From contig NZ_CP063089.1 in NCBI RefSeq assembly GCF_014931215.1, positions 434,001 to 498,000 of the forward strand: a DNA stretch of 64,000 nucleotides, given 5' to 3'. This document shows, piece by piece, positions 1 to 8,013 of the stretch. Every line of letters starts with the position of its first letter. Position 1 is the first letter of the stretch. Made by a program: the position numbers and the translations under genes. The notes beneath the pieces were generated by a model that saw only the letters and a list, made by a program, of their open reading frames with translations, had not been told where the DNA came from and ran no database searches. The DNA is from Campylobacter sp. 2014D-0216 (GTDB lineage: Bacteria; Campylobacterota; Campylobacteria; Campylobacterales; Campylobacteraceae).

Positions 1-968
1 ACGCACAAAGAATTCGCACAAACTTACACGGAAAAAAGGTTTATTTTAATATCAATCGCCATATTAATCCTACCAATATATGTGCAGATACTTGTAAATT
101 TTGTGCTTTTTCAGCGCATAGAAAAAATCCTAATCCTTATACTATGACACATGAAGAAATTATGAAAATTGTTGATGAAACGGTTCAAAGAGATACCAAA
201 GAAATTCATATTGTTTCAGCACACAATAAAAATACATCGTGGCAGTGGTATTTAGAAATTTTCAAAATGATTAAAGAAAAATATCCATTTTTACATATTA
301 AGGCTTTGACTGCTGCAGAGGTAGATTTTTTAAGTAGAGCCTTTGGTATGAGTTATGAAGAAGTAATCGAAAAAATGCTTGAATATGGCGTAGATTCTAT
401 GCCAGGTGGTGGAGCTGAAATATTTGATGAGGAAGTTCGAAAAAAAATTTGCCACGGTAAAGTAAGTAGCGAAAATTGGCTAAAAATTCACAAACTTTGG
501 CATGAAAAAGGCAAGCAGAGTAATGCAACTATGTTGTTTGGGCATATAGAAAGTAGAGAAAATAGAATTAACCATATGATTAGATTAAGAGAGCTTCAAG
601 ACCAAACGGGTGGATTTAATGCTTTTATTCCTTTGGTTTGGCAGCAAGATAATAGTTTTATCACAGGAAAAAAACCTCTAGGTTCAGTAGAAATTTTAAA
701 AACTTTAGCTATTGCAAGGATAGTGCTTGATAATATCAAAAACATCAAAGCTTATTGGGCGACTATGGGTATAAATTTAGCTATGGTGGCTCAAGATTTT
801 GGCGCAAATGACTTAGATGGTACTATAGAAAAAGAAAGCATACAAAGCGCAGGTGGTGCAAAAAGTTCAAATGGACTTAGCATGAAAACCTTTGTGGAGA
901 TGATTCAAAGTTCAGGTTATATTGCTGTAGAGCGTGATAGTTTGTATAATGAGTTAAAAACATATTAG
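1..968 (+). CDS. mqnE: Aminofutalosine synthase MqnE, 5'-truncated by the window edge
   Basis: This is the C-terminal part of a radical SAM enzyme of the futalosine menaquinone pathway. The reading frame is open from base 3, upstream of the first ATG at 144, so the gene starts outside the window. The visible upstream residues include the radical SAM cluster motif CADTCKFC (cysteine codons at 81, 93 and 102), which is the CX3CX2C ligand set of the [4Fe-4S] cluster. About 321 residues are visible. By family knowledge MqnE joins 3-[(1-carboxyvinyl)oxy]benzoate to S-adenosylmethionine to make aminofutalosine in the cytoplasm. It is followed by a purine permease and a phosphoribosyltransferase, the order I remember for C. 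jejuni Cj1368-Cj1370. MqnC is the main alternative, but sequence and context favour MqnE. Confidence 0.9.
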   Translation, partial: AQRIRTNLHGKKVYFNINRHINPTNICADTCKFCAFSAHRKNPNPYTMTHEEIMKIVDETVQRDTKEIHIVSAHNKNTSWQWYLEIFKMIKEKYPFLHIKALTAAEVDFLSRAFGMSYEEVIEKMLEYGVDSMPGGGAEIFDEEVRKKICHGKVSSENWLKIHKLWHEKGKQSNATMLFGHIESRENRINHMIRLRELQDQTGGFNAFIPLVWQQDNSFITGKKPLGSVEILKTLAIARIVLDNIKNIKAYWATMGINLAMVAQDFGANDLDGTIEKESIQSAGGAKSSNGLSMKTFVEMIQSSGYIAVERDSLYNELKTY

Positions 969-976
969 GGATAAAA

Positions 977-2293
977 ATGGATTTTTTTAAACTTAAAGAG
1001 CATAAAACCGATGTAAAAACTGAAATTTATGCAGGTATTGCTACTTTTTTGGCTATGATTTATATCATACCAGTAAATGCAAATATTATGAGTCATTCAG
1101 GTATGCCATTAGAAGCTTTGATTGTTGCAACAGCTTTGGTGACCATTATAGCAACGACTTTTAGTGCTTTGTTTTCTAACACTCCTGTGGCTATGAGTGT
1201 GGGTATGGGTTTAAATGCATACTTTACATTTAGTGTTTGTAATACCTATCAAGTTCCTTGGCAAAGTGCTTTGGGTGCGGTATTTTTATCAGGTGTTATT
1301 TTTACTTTATTATCTTTTACTAATTTTAGAATTTGGGTTATTAAAAGTATACCAAATGACTTAAGAAAAGCAATATCAGCAGGTATTGGGACTTTTATTG
1401 CTTTTATGGGTCTTGTGCAAATGGGAATTATCACTAAAAACGAAGCGACTTTGGTGGGCTTGGGAGATTTTTCCAGTACTAAGGTGCTTTTTGGTCTATT
1501 TGGCTTGTTTTTGGTTTTTGTTTTTTGGGCATGGAAAATTAAAGCAGCATTTATTTTAGCTGTTTTTGTGAGTGCTTTGTGTGCTTGGATTTTTGGTATT
1601 GATGGAGCGCAGTTTCCAGAACAAATTTTATCTTTACCCGTAATCAGTGGAGATAATGGCTTAAGTGCAATTTTTGGTAAGCTTGATATCCAAGGTGCTT
1701 TGGAACTTAGTATGATACCAGTAGTATTGACATTTTTTGTGACACAATTATTTGATAGCGTAGGTACTATTACTGGTGTAGGTTCAAGAGGGAAAATTTT
1801 TGATGATCCAAAACAAGGTGAGAAAAAACTAGGTAAGACCTTGGGAGCTGATGCGGCAAGTTCGGCTATGGGCGCAGTAGTTGGAACTTCTACTGTAACT
1901 GCTTTTGTGGAAAGTTCAGCAGGGGTAGAAGCAGGAGGTAGAACAGGTCTTACAGCTTTAGTTACTGCTATATGTTTTGTTTTTACTTTATTTTTATTGC
2001 CTGTGTTTAAGGCTATTCCTGCAAATTCGATTTATCCTATTTTAGTGCTTGTTGGGGTTTTGATGTTTATGGAAGTTGCAAGTATTAATTTTAAAGACAA
2101 AGCGATTGCAGTGAGTGCGTTTTTTATTATTATTATGATGCCATTGACTTATTCTATTACTACGGGTTTTGCATTTGGTTTTATTGCGTATTTATTGATG
2201 CGTCTTATGCAAAAAGAATTTGATAAAATTAATCTTGGTATTATTGTTTTAAGTGCGATTTCGTTGCTAGTATTTTTATTACAATTTTTATAG
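977..2293 (+). CDS. NCS2-type xanthine/uracil/purine permease
   Basis: A 438-residue polytopic inner-membrane protein with about 12 to 14 hydrophobic segments. The AzgA/PbuG (guanine-hypoxanthine) branch of the NCS2 family is recognisable from the start MDFFKLKEHKTDVKTEIYAG and from the segment QLFDSVGTITGVGSRG near residue 255, followed by GTSTVTAFVESSAGVEAGGR, which is strongly conserved in the branch. The likely role is proton-driven uptake of a purine base. It starts 8 bp after mqnE and ends just before a phosphoribosyltransferase gene, so import and salvage of purines are probably coupled in one operon. Which base is transported cannot be read from the sequence. Confidence 0.88.
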   Translation: MDFFKLKEHKTDVKTEIYAGIATFLAMIYIIPVNANIMSHSGMPLEALIVATALVTIIATTFSALFSNTPVAMSVGMGLNAYFTFSVCNTYQVPWQSALGAVFLSGVIFTLLSFTNFRIWVIKSIPNDLRKAISAGIGTFIAFMGLVQMGIITKNEATLVGLGDFSSTKVLFGLFGLFLVFVFWAWKIKAAFILAVFVSALCAWIFGIDGAQFPEQILSLPVISGDNGLSAIFGKLDIQGALELSMIPVVLTFFVTQLFDSVGTITGVGSRGKIFDDPKQGEKKLGKTLGADAASSAMGAVVGTSTVTAFVESSAGVEAGGRTGLTALVTAICFVFTLFLLPVFKAIPANSIYPILVLVGVLMFMEVASINFKDKAIAVSAFFIIIMMPLTYSITTGFAFGFIAYLLMRLMQKEFDKINLGIIVLSAISLLVFLLQFL

Positions 2294-2302
2294 GAAGTGA
2301 TT

Positions 2303-2743
2303 ATGTATTATTATGCTTATGAAGAATTTCAAAAAGAAATTATCCCTTTTACACGTAAAATTAAAGAAGAATTTAATCCAGATGTTTTGCTTGCTATAGC
2401 AAGAGGTGGTATGACTTTAGGGCATTTTTTAGCTGAAGGTATGGGAAATAGAAATTTATTTTCTTTAAATTCAATCCATTATGAAGATACGCAAAAATTA
2501 GATACGATTAAAATTTTTAATATTCCTGATCTTAGTACATATAAGAAAATTCTTTTAGTAGATGATATTATTGATAGCGGTGAAACAATGATAGAAATCA
2601 AAAGAGTTTTAATGGAAAAATACCCTCACTTAGAACTTAAAGTTGCAAGTGTTTTTTATAAACCATCGGCATTGTTAATTCCTGAATTTTACATCAAAGA
2701 AGCTAAAGAATGGATAGACTTTTTTTGGAGTATTAAAATTTAG
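2303..2743 (+). CDS. Purine phosphoribosyltransferase (PRTase type I)
   Basis: A 146-residue cytoplasmic protein of the type I phosphoribosyltransferase fold. The PRPP-binding loop is visible as ILLVDDIIDSGETM around residues 90-103, and LAIARGGMTLGH near residues 32-43 forms the other phosphate-binding loop. It probably converts a purine base plus PRPP to the nucleotide, consistent with the permease immediately upstream. I place the start at the ATG at 2303, because AGGAAG lies just upstream; a GTG two codons earlier (2297) is possible. Hypoxanthine, guanine or xanthine could be the substrate. Confidence 0.85.
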   Translation: MYYYAYEEFQKEIIPFTRKIKEEFNPDVLLAIARGGMTLGHFLAEGMGNRNLFSLNSIHYEDTQKLDTIKIFNIPDLSTYKKILLVDDIIDSGETMIEIKRVLMEKYPHLELKVASVFYKPSALLIPEFYIKEAKEWIDFFWSIKI

Positions 2744-2764
2744 CTTTAAATAAAATATAAATGT

Positions 2765-2770
2765 TATAAT
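2765..2770 (+). promoter_or_regulatory. Candidate -10 element for the molybdoenzyme operon
   Basis: TATAAT lies 39 bp upstream of the start codon at 2809, in an AT-rich tract and without a clear -35 hexamer. This is the usual appearance of sigma-70 promoters in Campylobacter. AAAGAAAGG before the start is the ribosome binding site. Confidence 0.5.
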
Positions 2771-2808
2771 ATTATTTTAATTTTATTTTATTAAAGAAAG
2801 GATGTCTT

Positions 2809-5208
2809 ATGAGTTTAACTAGAAGAAAGTTTTTAAAAGGACTTGCTGCTACTTCGGCAGTTGCTTCAGTAAATCCTTTGTTAGCTGCGAGCGAAGGAAC
2901 TAAATTTTATGATACTAAAAAAATTCCTCACGCAACACATTTTGGGGCTATTTGGGCTGAAGTAAATTCAGAGGGCAAACTTGTAAAAGTTACACCACAA
3001 CAATCTGACAAACATCCTTCTATTATCACTGATGCGATCATTGATAGAACTTATTCTGATACTAGGGTGAAATATCCTTGTGTAAGAAAAAGTTTTTTAG
3101 AAGGTAAAAAAAGACCTAAATTAAGAGGTAAAGAGCCTTTTGTAAGAGTTAGTTGGGAGAAAGCTTTAGAGCTTGTATTGCAAAAATTAAAAGAAACTCC
3201 TATTGAAAATTTATTCAACGCAAGTTATGGTGCTTGGGGACATGTAGGCTTATTGCACAATTGTAACTCTGTTGCAGGAAGATTTTTCAATACCGCTTTA
3301 GGTGGACATATTGGTACTGATGGTGAGTATAGTAATGGTGCTGCTGGTAAAGTAAATGCTAGTATAGTAGGGGATTTGGAAGTTTATTCATTACAAACTT
3401 CACATGAGGTTATTTTGGAAAATACCCAAGTGTATGTTTTATGGGGTGCTGATCTTTATAAATGTAATCAAATTGATTTTAAAGTTGCAAATCGTGGCAA
3501 TGATGATTATTATAAAAAATACAGCAAATCAAAAATCAAATTTATCACAATTGATCCTCAATATACTCAAACAGCAGAAATTTTAAATGCAGAGTGGATT
3601 AAAATTCGTCCAAATACCGATGTTGCTTTAATGCTTGGTATGATGAATTATCTATACAAAAGTGGAAAGTATGATAAAAAATTTATAGAAAAATATACTG
3701 ATGGTTTTGATAAATTCTTGCCTTATTTACTTGGAAAATCAGATGGCATTGATAAAACTCCGGCTTGGGCTGCAAATATCACTGGTGTAGAAGAAAAAGT
3801 AATCACAGCTTTAGCAGATACTTTTGTTAAAAACAGAACTTTCTTAGCAGGTAACTGGGCAATGCAAAGAGCACACCATGGAGAGCAAGCAGACTGGACT
3901 TTAATGGTGTTAGCTTCAATGATAGGTCAAGTGGGCTTACCTGGTGGTGGATTTGGTTTTTCTATGCATTATTCAGGTGGTGGACAAGCATTCTCTGGTG
4001 TAAGATTGCCAGTAGGTTTACCACAAGGTAAAAATAATCTTGATACAAATATTCCTGCAAGTAGGGTTTCAGAAGCGATTTTAAATCCAGGTAAAACTGT
4101 GAAATTTAAAGGTAAAGAAATTACCTATCCAAAAATCAAAATGATGTATGTAGTTGGTGCTTCTGTATTGGGTCACCACCCAGATACTAATGAGCTTATT
4201 AAAGCGCTAAGAACATTGGATACATTGATTGTACATGAGCCTTGGTGGACACCTATGGCAAAAATGGCAGATATTGTACTACCATCAACTACGACTTTAG
4301 AAAGAGACGATATCAGCTTTGGTGGTTCTTATTCGCAAGATTATGTTTATGCTATGAAAAAAGTAATCGAACCTTATTTTGAAAGTAGAAATGATTATGA
4401 TATTTTTGAAGAATTAGCAAAAAGAATAGGCGAAAGAGAACATAAAAAATTTACCGGTGGTAAAACTAAACAACAATGGCTTGAAGGTTTTTACGGTAGA
4501 AGTGATTGTCCTTATTATATGGAATTTGCTGATTTTTGGAAGCAAGGTTTTATTCACTTTGAAACGCCAAAAGAGGCATACAACTTTGTAAGACACTCTG
4601 AATTTAGAGCAGATCCGGTAGCGAATAAACTTGCTACAGAAAGTGGAAAAATTCAAATCTACTCTCCAAAATTTGAAAAATACAACCTAGAAGATTTTAA
4701 AGCACATCCAACTTGGTTTGAACCTGCTGAATGGCTAGGTAATGAAAAATTAGTAAAAAAACATCCTTTCCATTTAGTAAGTCCACACCCAAGATACAGA
4801 GTACACTCTCAGCTTGATAATACTTGGGTAAGAGATTTGTATAAAATTCAAGGTAGAGAACCTGTAATGATTAATACAAACGATGCAAAAAAACTTGGTA
4901 TTACTCATGGAGAGGTTGTAGAAGTATATAATGATCGTGGATCGCTTTTAGCAGGTGCCTTTGTAACTGATAATATCATGGAAGGTGTGATTAGTATCCA
5001 AGAAGGCGCATGGTATGATCCTGAAGATGTAAGTGATAGTAAGCCAAGATGTAATGCAGGCCATGTAAATGTTTTAACTAGTTCAAGACCAACTTCAACC
5101 ATGGCGCAAGCAACTAGTGTAAATACTTGTCTTGTTGGTATTAAGAAATTAAAAGAAGTTATAAAACCTTATAACTCAACTACACCACCTGAAATCATAG
5201 GAGCTTAA
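2809..5208 (+). CDS. Tat-exported molybdopterin oxidoreductase (TorA/DMSO reductase family)
   Basis: A 799-residue periplasmic enzyme. The N-terminus has a twin-arginine signal (SLTRRKFLKG, residues 2-11) and a short hydrophobic stretch ending LLAASEG. The body is a bis-MGD molybdopterin oxidoreductase. SYGAWG at about residues 139-144 and GEYSNGAAG near residue 172 resemble the DMSO/TMAO reductase active site, where the serine (about S175 here) ligates molybdenum. No N-terminal cysteine cluster for an iron-sulfur centre is seen, which fits the TorA/DorA/BisC branch. The C-terminal part carries a molybdopterin dinucleotide-binding domain. It is followed after 2 bp by a cytochrome c gene, its likely electron donor. 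In C. jejuni the similar pair Cj0264c/Cj0265c reduces TMAO and DMSO. The exact substrate here is inferred. Confidence 0.88.
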   Translation: MSLTRRKFLKGLAATSAVASVNPLLAASEGTKFYDTKKIPHATHFGAIWAEVNSEGKLVKVTPQQSDKHPSIITDAIIDRTYSDTRVKYPCVRKSFLEGKKRPKLRGKEPFVRVSWEKALELVLQKLKETPIENLFNASYGAWGHVGLLHNCNSVAGRFFNTALGGHIGTDGEYSNGAAGKVNASIVGDLEVYSLQTSHEVILENTQVYVLWGADLYKCNQIDFKVANRGNDDYYKKYSKSKIKFITIDPQYTQTAEILNAEWIKIRPNTDVALMLGMMNYLYKSGKYDKKFIEKYTDGFDKFLPYLLGKSDGIDKTPAWAANITGVEEKVITALADTFVKNRTFLAGNWAMQRAHHGEQADWTLMVLASMIGQVGLPGGGFGFSMHYSGGGQAFSGVRLPVGLPQGKNNLDTNIPASRVSEAILNPGKTVKFKGKEITYPKIKMMYVVGASVLGHHPDTNELIKALRTLDTLIVHEPWWTPMAKMADIVLPSTTTLERDDISFGGSYSQDYVYAMKKVIEPYFESRNDYDIFEELAKRIGEREHKKFTGGKTKQQWLEGFYGRSDCPYYMEFADFWKQGFIHFETPKEAYNFVRHSEFRADPVANKLATESGKIQIYSPKFEKYNLEDFKAHPTWFEPAEWLGNEKLVKKHPFHLVSPHPRYRVHSQLDNTWVRDLYKIQGREPVMINTNDAKKLGITHGEVVEVYNDRGSLLAGAFVTDNIMEGVISIQEGAWYDPEDVSDSKPRCNAGHVNVLTSSRPTSTMAQATSVNTCLVGIKKLKEVIKPYNSTTPPEIIGA

Positions 5209-5210
5209 TA

Positions 5211-5744
5211 ATGAAGAAAATCATTCTAACTTTAACTTTTTTAGCCAGCGCTTTATTTGCTAAAGATATGTTTGTTTTCAATGAAAAAGTAGATCTTTTA
5301 GATACTGCTAGTAAAAAAGTCGTAGGACAAATTTATGAAGGATCTAAAGTAGAGCTTATCAAAGAAGAAGGTGAGTATTCTTTGATAAAAGTAAAAGGAG
5401 AAGTAGTTGAGTCTAACCCAAAAAGCTTAGCCTTTACTAAAGAAGGTATTTATCTTTTACTTACTTTGAATACTAAAAATGCAAGCAATGAAATGGAATT
5501 TTTAGTTAAGAGCAAGGATCTAACCGATCAAGAAATTCTTGCTTGGGATGAAATAGAACTAACCTATTATGATACTTGTACAAGTTGCCATGCAGCACAC
5601 AAACCAAAAGAGCATTTAATGGAAGAGTGGGATGCGTATTTATCTGCTATGCAAGGATTTGCAAAAATCACCGATGAGGAAAAAAATAGAATTTTAAGAT
5701 TTTTACAATCGCACGCAAGCAATGGTCCTGTAAAACTTGACTAA
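5211..5744 (+). CDS. Periplasmic monohaem c-type cytochrome, partner of the molybdoenzyme
   Basis: A 177-residue protein with a cleavable signal peptide (hydrophobic residues 3-16, cleavage likely after ALFA). Residues about 22-105 are predicted to be beta-rich and SH3-like (VDLLDTASKKVVGQIYEG). A single haem-binding motif CTSCH sits at residues 123-127, near the C-terminus. The gene is 2 bp downstream of the molybdoenzyme gene, so the two are almost certainly co-transcribed. The cytochrome probably passes electrons from the quinol pool side to the reductase, as for Cj0265c beside Cj0264c in C. jejuni. The assignment as electron donor is from context. Confidence 0.85.
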   Translation: MKKIILTLTFLASALFAKDMFVFNEKVDLLDTASKKVVGQIYEGSKVELIKEEGEYSLIKVKGEVVESNPKSLAFTKEGIYLLLTLNTKNASNEMEFLVKSKDLTDQEILAWDEIELTYYDTCTSCHAAHKPKEHLMEEWDAYLSAMQGFAKITDEEKNRILRFLQSHASNGPVKLD

Positions 5745-5749
5745 TAAAA

Positions 5750-6907
5750 ATGAAAAGGTATTTAACTGCCATTTTATTTTTTGATTTTTGCGCTTTATTA
5801 TATGGAGTAAACACCCTCTCCATAAGCTATAATGAGGCGCAAATTTATTTTTATGATCATAGCTTTATTGCTATGATCGCTAAAATAGGTACAGTTCTTT
5901 TTGGTCAAAATGATTTTGGCTTGAGAATCCCTTTTATTTTTCTACACTCTTTAAGTTGTGTTTTGCTTTATATACTAGCTTTAAAATATACCAAAACTTC
6001 TTTTGACGCATTGATATCTGTTGTACTTTTTATATTGCTTCCAGGTACTGTAGCTAGTGCTTTACTGGTGAATGAATCTAGCATAGTGATTTTTTTTACT
6101 TTGTTGATTTTGGTTTTATTTGAATACAAAAAAAACCTTATGTTTTATTTTTTACTCGTTTTGGTATTATTTATAGATGGTAATTTTGCAATTTTATATT
6201 TATCTTTTTTCTTTTATGCAATTTATACAAAAGACAAATTGCTCATAGCCTGTTCACTAATTTTATTTGCGGTTGCAATGAGTTTTTATGGCTTTGATGC
6301 AAGTGGTAAGCCTAAGGGGTATTTTTTAGATACCTTAGGTATTTTTGCAGCATGCTTTTCGCCTTTGATATTTCTTTATTTTTTTTATGTTGTTTATAGG
6401 ATACTTTTACAAGGCCATAAACCACTTTTGTGGTTTATTAGTGCAACGACATTTATTTTTTGCCTAGTATTTTCGATAAGACAAAGATTGTTTTTAGAGG
6501 ATTTTTTACCATTTTGTGTGGTATGTACCCCATTGCTAATTCGCTATTTAATGTCCTCATATCGCTCTAGAATGCCGCAATTGCGTTTAAAACATAAAAT
6601 TTTTATCGAATGTTCTTTGGTGTTTTTGTTGTTTTTTTATGTGGGCATTATTTTCAATCAAGTGTTTTATTATCTACTAAAAGATCCAAAAAAACATTTT
6701 GCATATGATTATCATATTGCAAAAAATTTAGCATCTTCTTTAAAAGAACAAAACATAACAAAAATTTCCACCCAAGATAAAGAACTAGCACTTAGACTTC
6801 AATTTTATGGCATTAATGAAGGGAAATTAGAGCTTTATTCTGATAAAAATCCTAGTGATTTATATGTTGATTTGGGTAGGTATAGAATTTATTATCATAT
6901 TAAATGA
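5750..6907 (+). CDS. Polytopic membrane protein, possibly ArnT-like (GT-C fold)
   Basis: A 385-residue integral membrane protein with about 9 to 11 hydrophobic segments. I do not recognise it as a named gene. The first external loop contains ISYNEAQIYFYDHS (about residues 24-37), and GLRIPFIFLHSLSCVLLYILA follows. This layout resembles ArnT/PMT-type lipid-linked glycosyltransferases, which carry an acidic residue in that loop, but the C-terminal domain of ArnT is missing. It starts 5 bp after the cytochrome gene and overlaps the next gene by 4 bp (ATGA), so it is translationally coupled to the pseudopilin-like protein. A role in modifying that protein or an envelope glycan is speculation. Confidence 0.55.
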   Translation: MKRYLTAILFFDFCALLYGVNTLSISYNEAQIYFYDHSFIAMIAKIGTVLFGQNDFGLRIPFIFLHSLSCVLLYILALKYTKTSFDALISVVLFILLPGTVASALLVNESSIVIFFTLLILVLFEYKKNLMFYFLLVLVLFIDGNFAILYLSFFFYAIYTKDKLLIACSLILFAVAMSFYGFDASGKPKGYFLDTLGIFAACFSPLIFLYFFYVVYRILLQGHKPLLWFISATTFIFCLVFSIRQRLFLEDFLPFCVVCTPLLIRYLMSSYRSRMPQLRLKHKIFIECSLVFLLFFYVGIIFNQVFYYLLKDPKKHFAYDYHIAKNLASSLKEQNITKISTQDKELALRLQFYGINEGKLELYSDKNPSDLYVDLGRYRIYYHIK

Positions 6908-7644
6908 AAACAGCATTTACTCTGGTGGAATTAGTCTTTGTCTGTGTTATACTTTCGATTTTATTTTCAATATCATATTTTTATTTTAAGCCTAATTATC
7001 TACGTTTGGGTGCTGAACAAATTTTAAATGATATTAAATACACAAGACATCTAGCATTAATACAAAATGATTTTAGAGCAAAAGAATTTAATATCGCAAA
7101 AAGAGAATGGTATAAAGCAAAATGGCAGTTGTATTTTATACGTTCTAAATCAGCCACTAATAATGAGCAAACCTATACGATTTTTTTAGACAAAAATGGC
7201 GATGGAAATGCAAATATCGGAAAACATATGATCAATAAAGATAGAGAAATAGCGGTGGATTTGATTAATCCAAATATCTTAATGAATTCAGGTCAAAGTG
7301 GTGTCATTAATCAGAATGATTTCAAAGCAAATATAAAGTACAATATCGAAAAAAGCTATGGTATCGTTAAAGTTTTGTTTGAAGGTGCTTGCAAAGGAAC
7401 TACACGTTTGATTTTTGATGATTATGGTCGTTTATATACTCCTTTAAAAAATGCAAACCGAAGTTATGATAAATTAAGCTCTTTGGATAATGATTGCATT
7501 ATTAAGTTGTCTAATTACCAAGATCAGCATTTGTGTATCGTGATCGATCCTTTTAGTGGTTATGCTTATATACCAAAATTTTCTACATCAAAAAATCAAA
7601 ATATTTTTTTAAATGGTAAGCAAATAACTTGCTCGCAGCTTTAA
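6904..7644 (+). CDS. Pseudopilin-like protein with prepilin N-terminal motif
   Basis: A 246-residue protein starting MKTAFTLVELVFVCVILSIL. This is a class III prepilin-type leader: a very short basic leader, then FTLVE with Glu at mature position 5 and a hydrophobic helix. The residue before the cleavage site is Ala rather than Gly, which I recall as common in Campylobacter and Arcobacter pseudopilins. The rest is a soluble globular domain. It includes IFLDKNGDGNANIGK near residue 95, similar to a GspH/FimT-type minor pseudopilin insert, and cysteines C165, C200, C213 and C244 or so. The start overlaps the preceding membrane protein gene by 4 bp. It could serve the Cts DNA uptake / type II secretion-like machine. 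No other pilus gene lies in the window. Confidence 0.68.
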   Translation: MKTAFTLVELVFVCVILSILFSISYFYFKPNYLRLGAEQILNDIKYTRHLALIQNDFRAKEFNIAKREWYKAKWQLYFIRSKSATNNEQTYTIFLDKNGDGNANIGKHMINKDREIAVDLINPNILMNSGQSGVINQNDFKANIKYNIEKSYGIVKVLFEGACKGTTRLIFDDYGRLYTPLKNANRSYDKLSSLDNDCIIKLSNYQDQHLCIVIDPFSGYAYIPKFSTSKNQNIFLNGKQITCSQL

Positions 7645-7802
7645 TTTAATGTCTTTACGAAAATACTTTGATGGTTAAGCATAATTAAAAGATATATAAT
7701 CAATAAAATTTAAGCTAAATCATCATAAATGTGGTGTTATTTTGATTATATTTTTATTAGATTTATTTTTTATTTTTTGTTTCAGTTTCCAAACATTAAC
7801 TA

Positions 7803-7841
7803 TCAAGGAGCATAATTACACTTGTAAAAGCAAACATTCAT
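7803..7841 (-). other. Candidate 12-codon ORF (leader-peptide-like)
   Basis: On the minus strand AAGGAG (7853-7848) is followed after 6 nt by ATG and the codons for MNVCFYKCNYAP, then TGA. The last codons contain CTCCTT, complementary to the ribosome binding site, so the ORF could fold back on its own start region. The two cysteine codons suggest a leader-peptide style, but no gene lies downstream on this strand within the interval. Very short, so chance occurrence is quite possible. Confidence 0.25.
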
Positions 7842-7857
7842 AGATAACTCCTTAGTT

Positions 7858-7890
7858 TTTAAAGATCTAGTTTTAAGCTAGATCTTTAAA
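7858..7890. repeat. Perfect 13-bp inverted repeat upstream of porA
   Basis: TTTAAAGATCTAG (7858-7870) and its exact reverse complement (7878-7890) flank a 7-nt loop. Neither strand has a clean U-run after the stem, so it is not a textbook intrinsic terminator. It could be a 5' UTR structure for a minus-strand transcript, a weak terminator of upstream transcription, or a protein-binding site upstream of porA. Confidence 0.7.
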
Positions 7891-7970
7891 GATATATTAT
7901 CATCTTACAAACTCTTAAATACTTTATGCATTTTTTTATTTACTTTAAGAATTCTTATATAAAACTATGT

Positions 7971-7976
7971 TATAAT
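7971..7976 (+). promoter_or_regulatory. porA -10 element
   Basis: TATAAT in the context ATGTTATAATAC lies 38 bp upstream of the porA start. There is no obvious -35, as usual for Campylobacter sigma-70 promoters. The strong ribosome binding site AAGGAGAA follows at 8001-8008. Confidence 0.65.
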
Positions 7977-8013
7977 ACAAGTCATAGTTTTAATTTTAAT
8001 AAGGAGAATTCTC

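Larger units (their letters stand above)
7645..8013. other. 369-bp gene-poor interval upstream of porA
   Basis: No ORF of usual size is present. The interval holds a perfect 13-bp stem-loop (7858-7890), a candidate 12-codon ORF on the minus strand (7803-7841) with a good Shine-Dalgarno sequence, and the porA promoter near its right end. The remainder (7645-7795) is AT-rich and shows nothing I can name. Confidence 0.6.
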
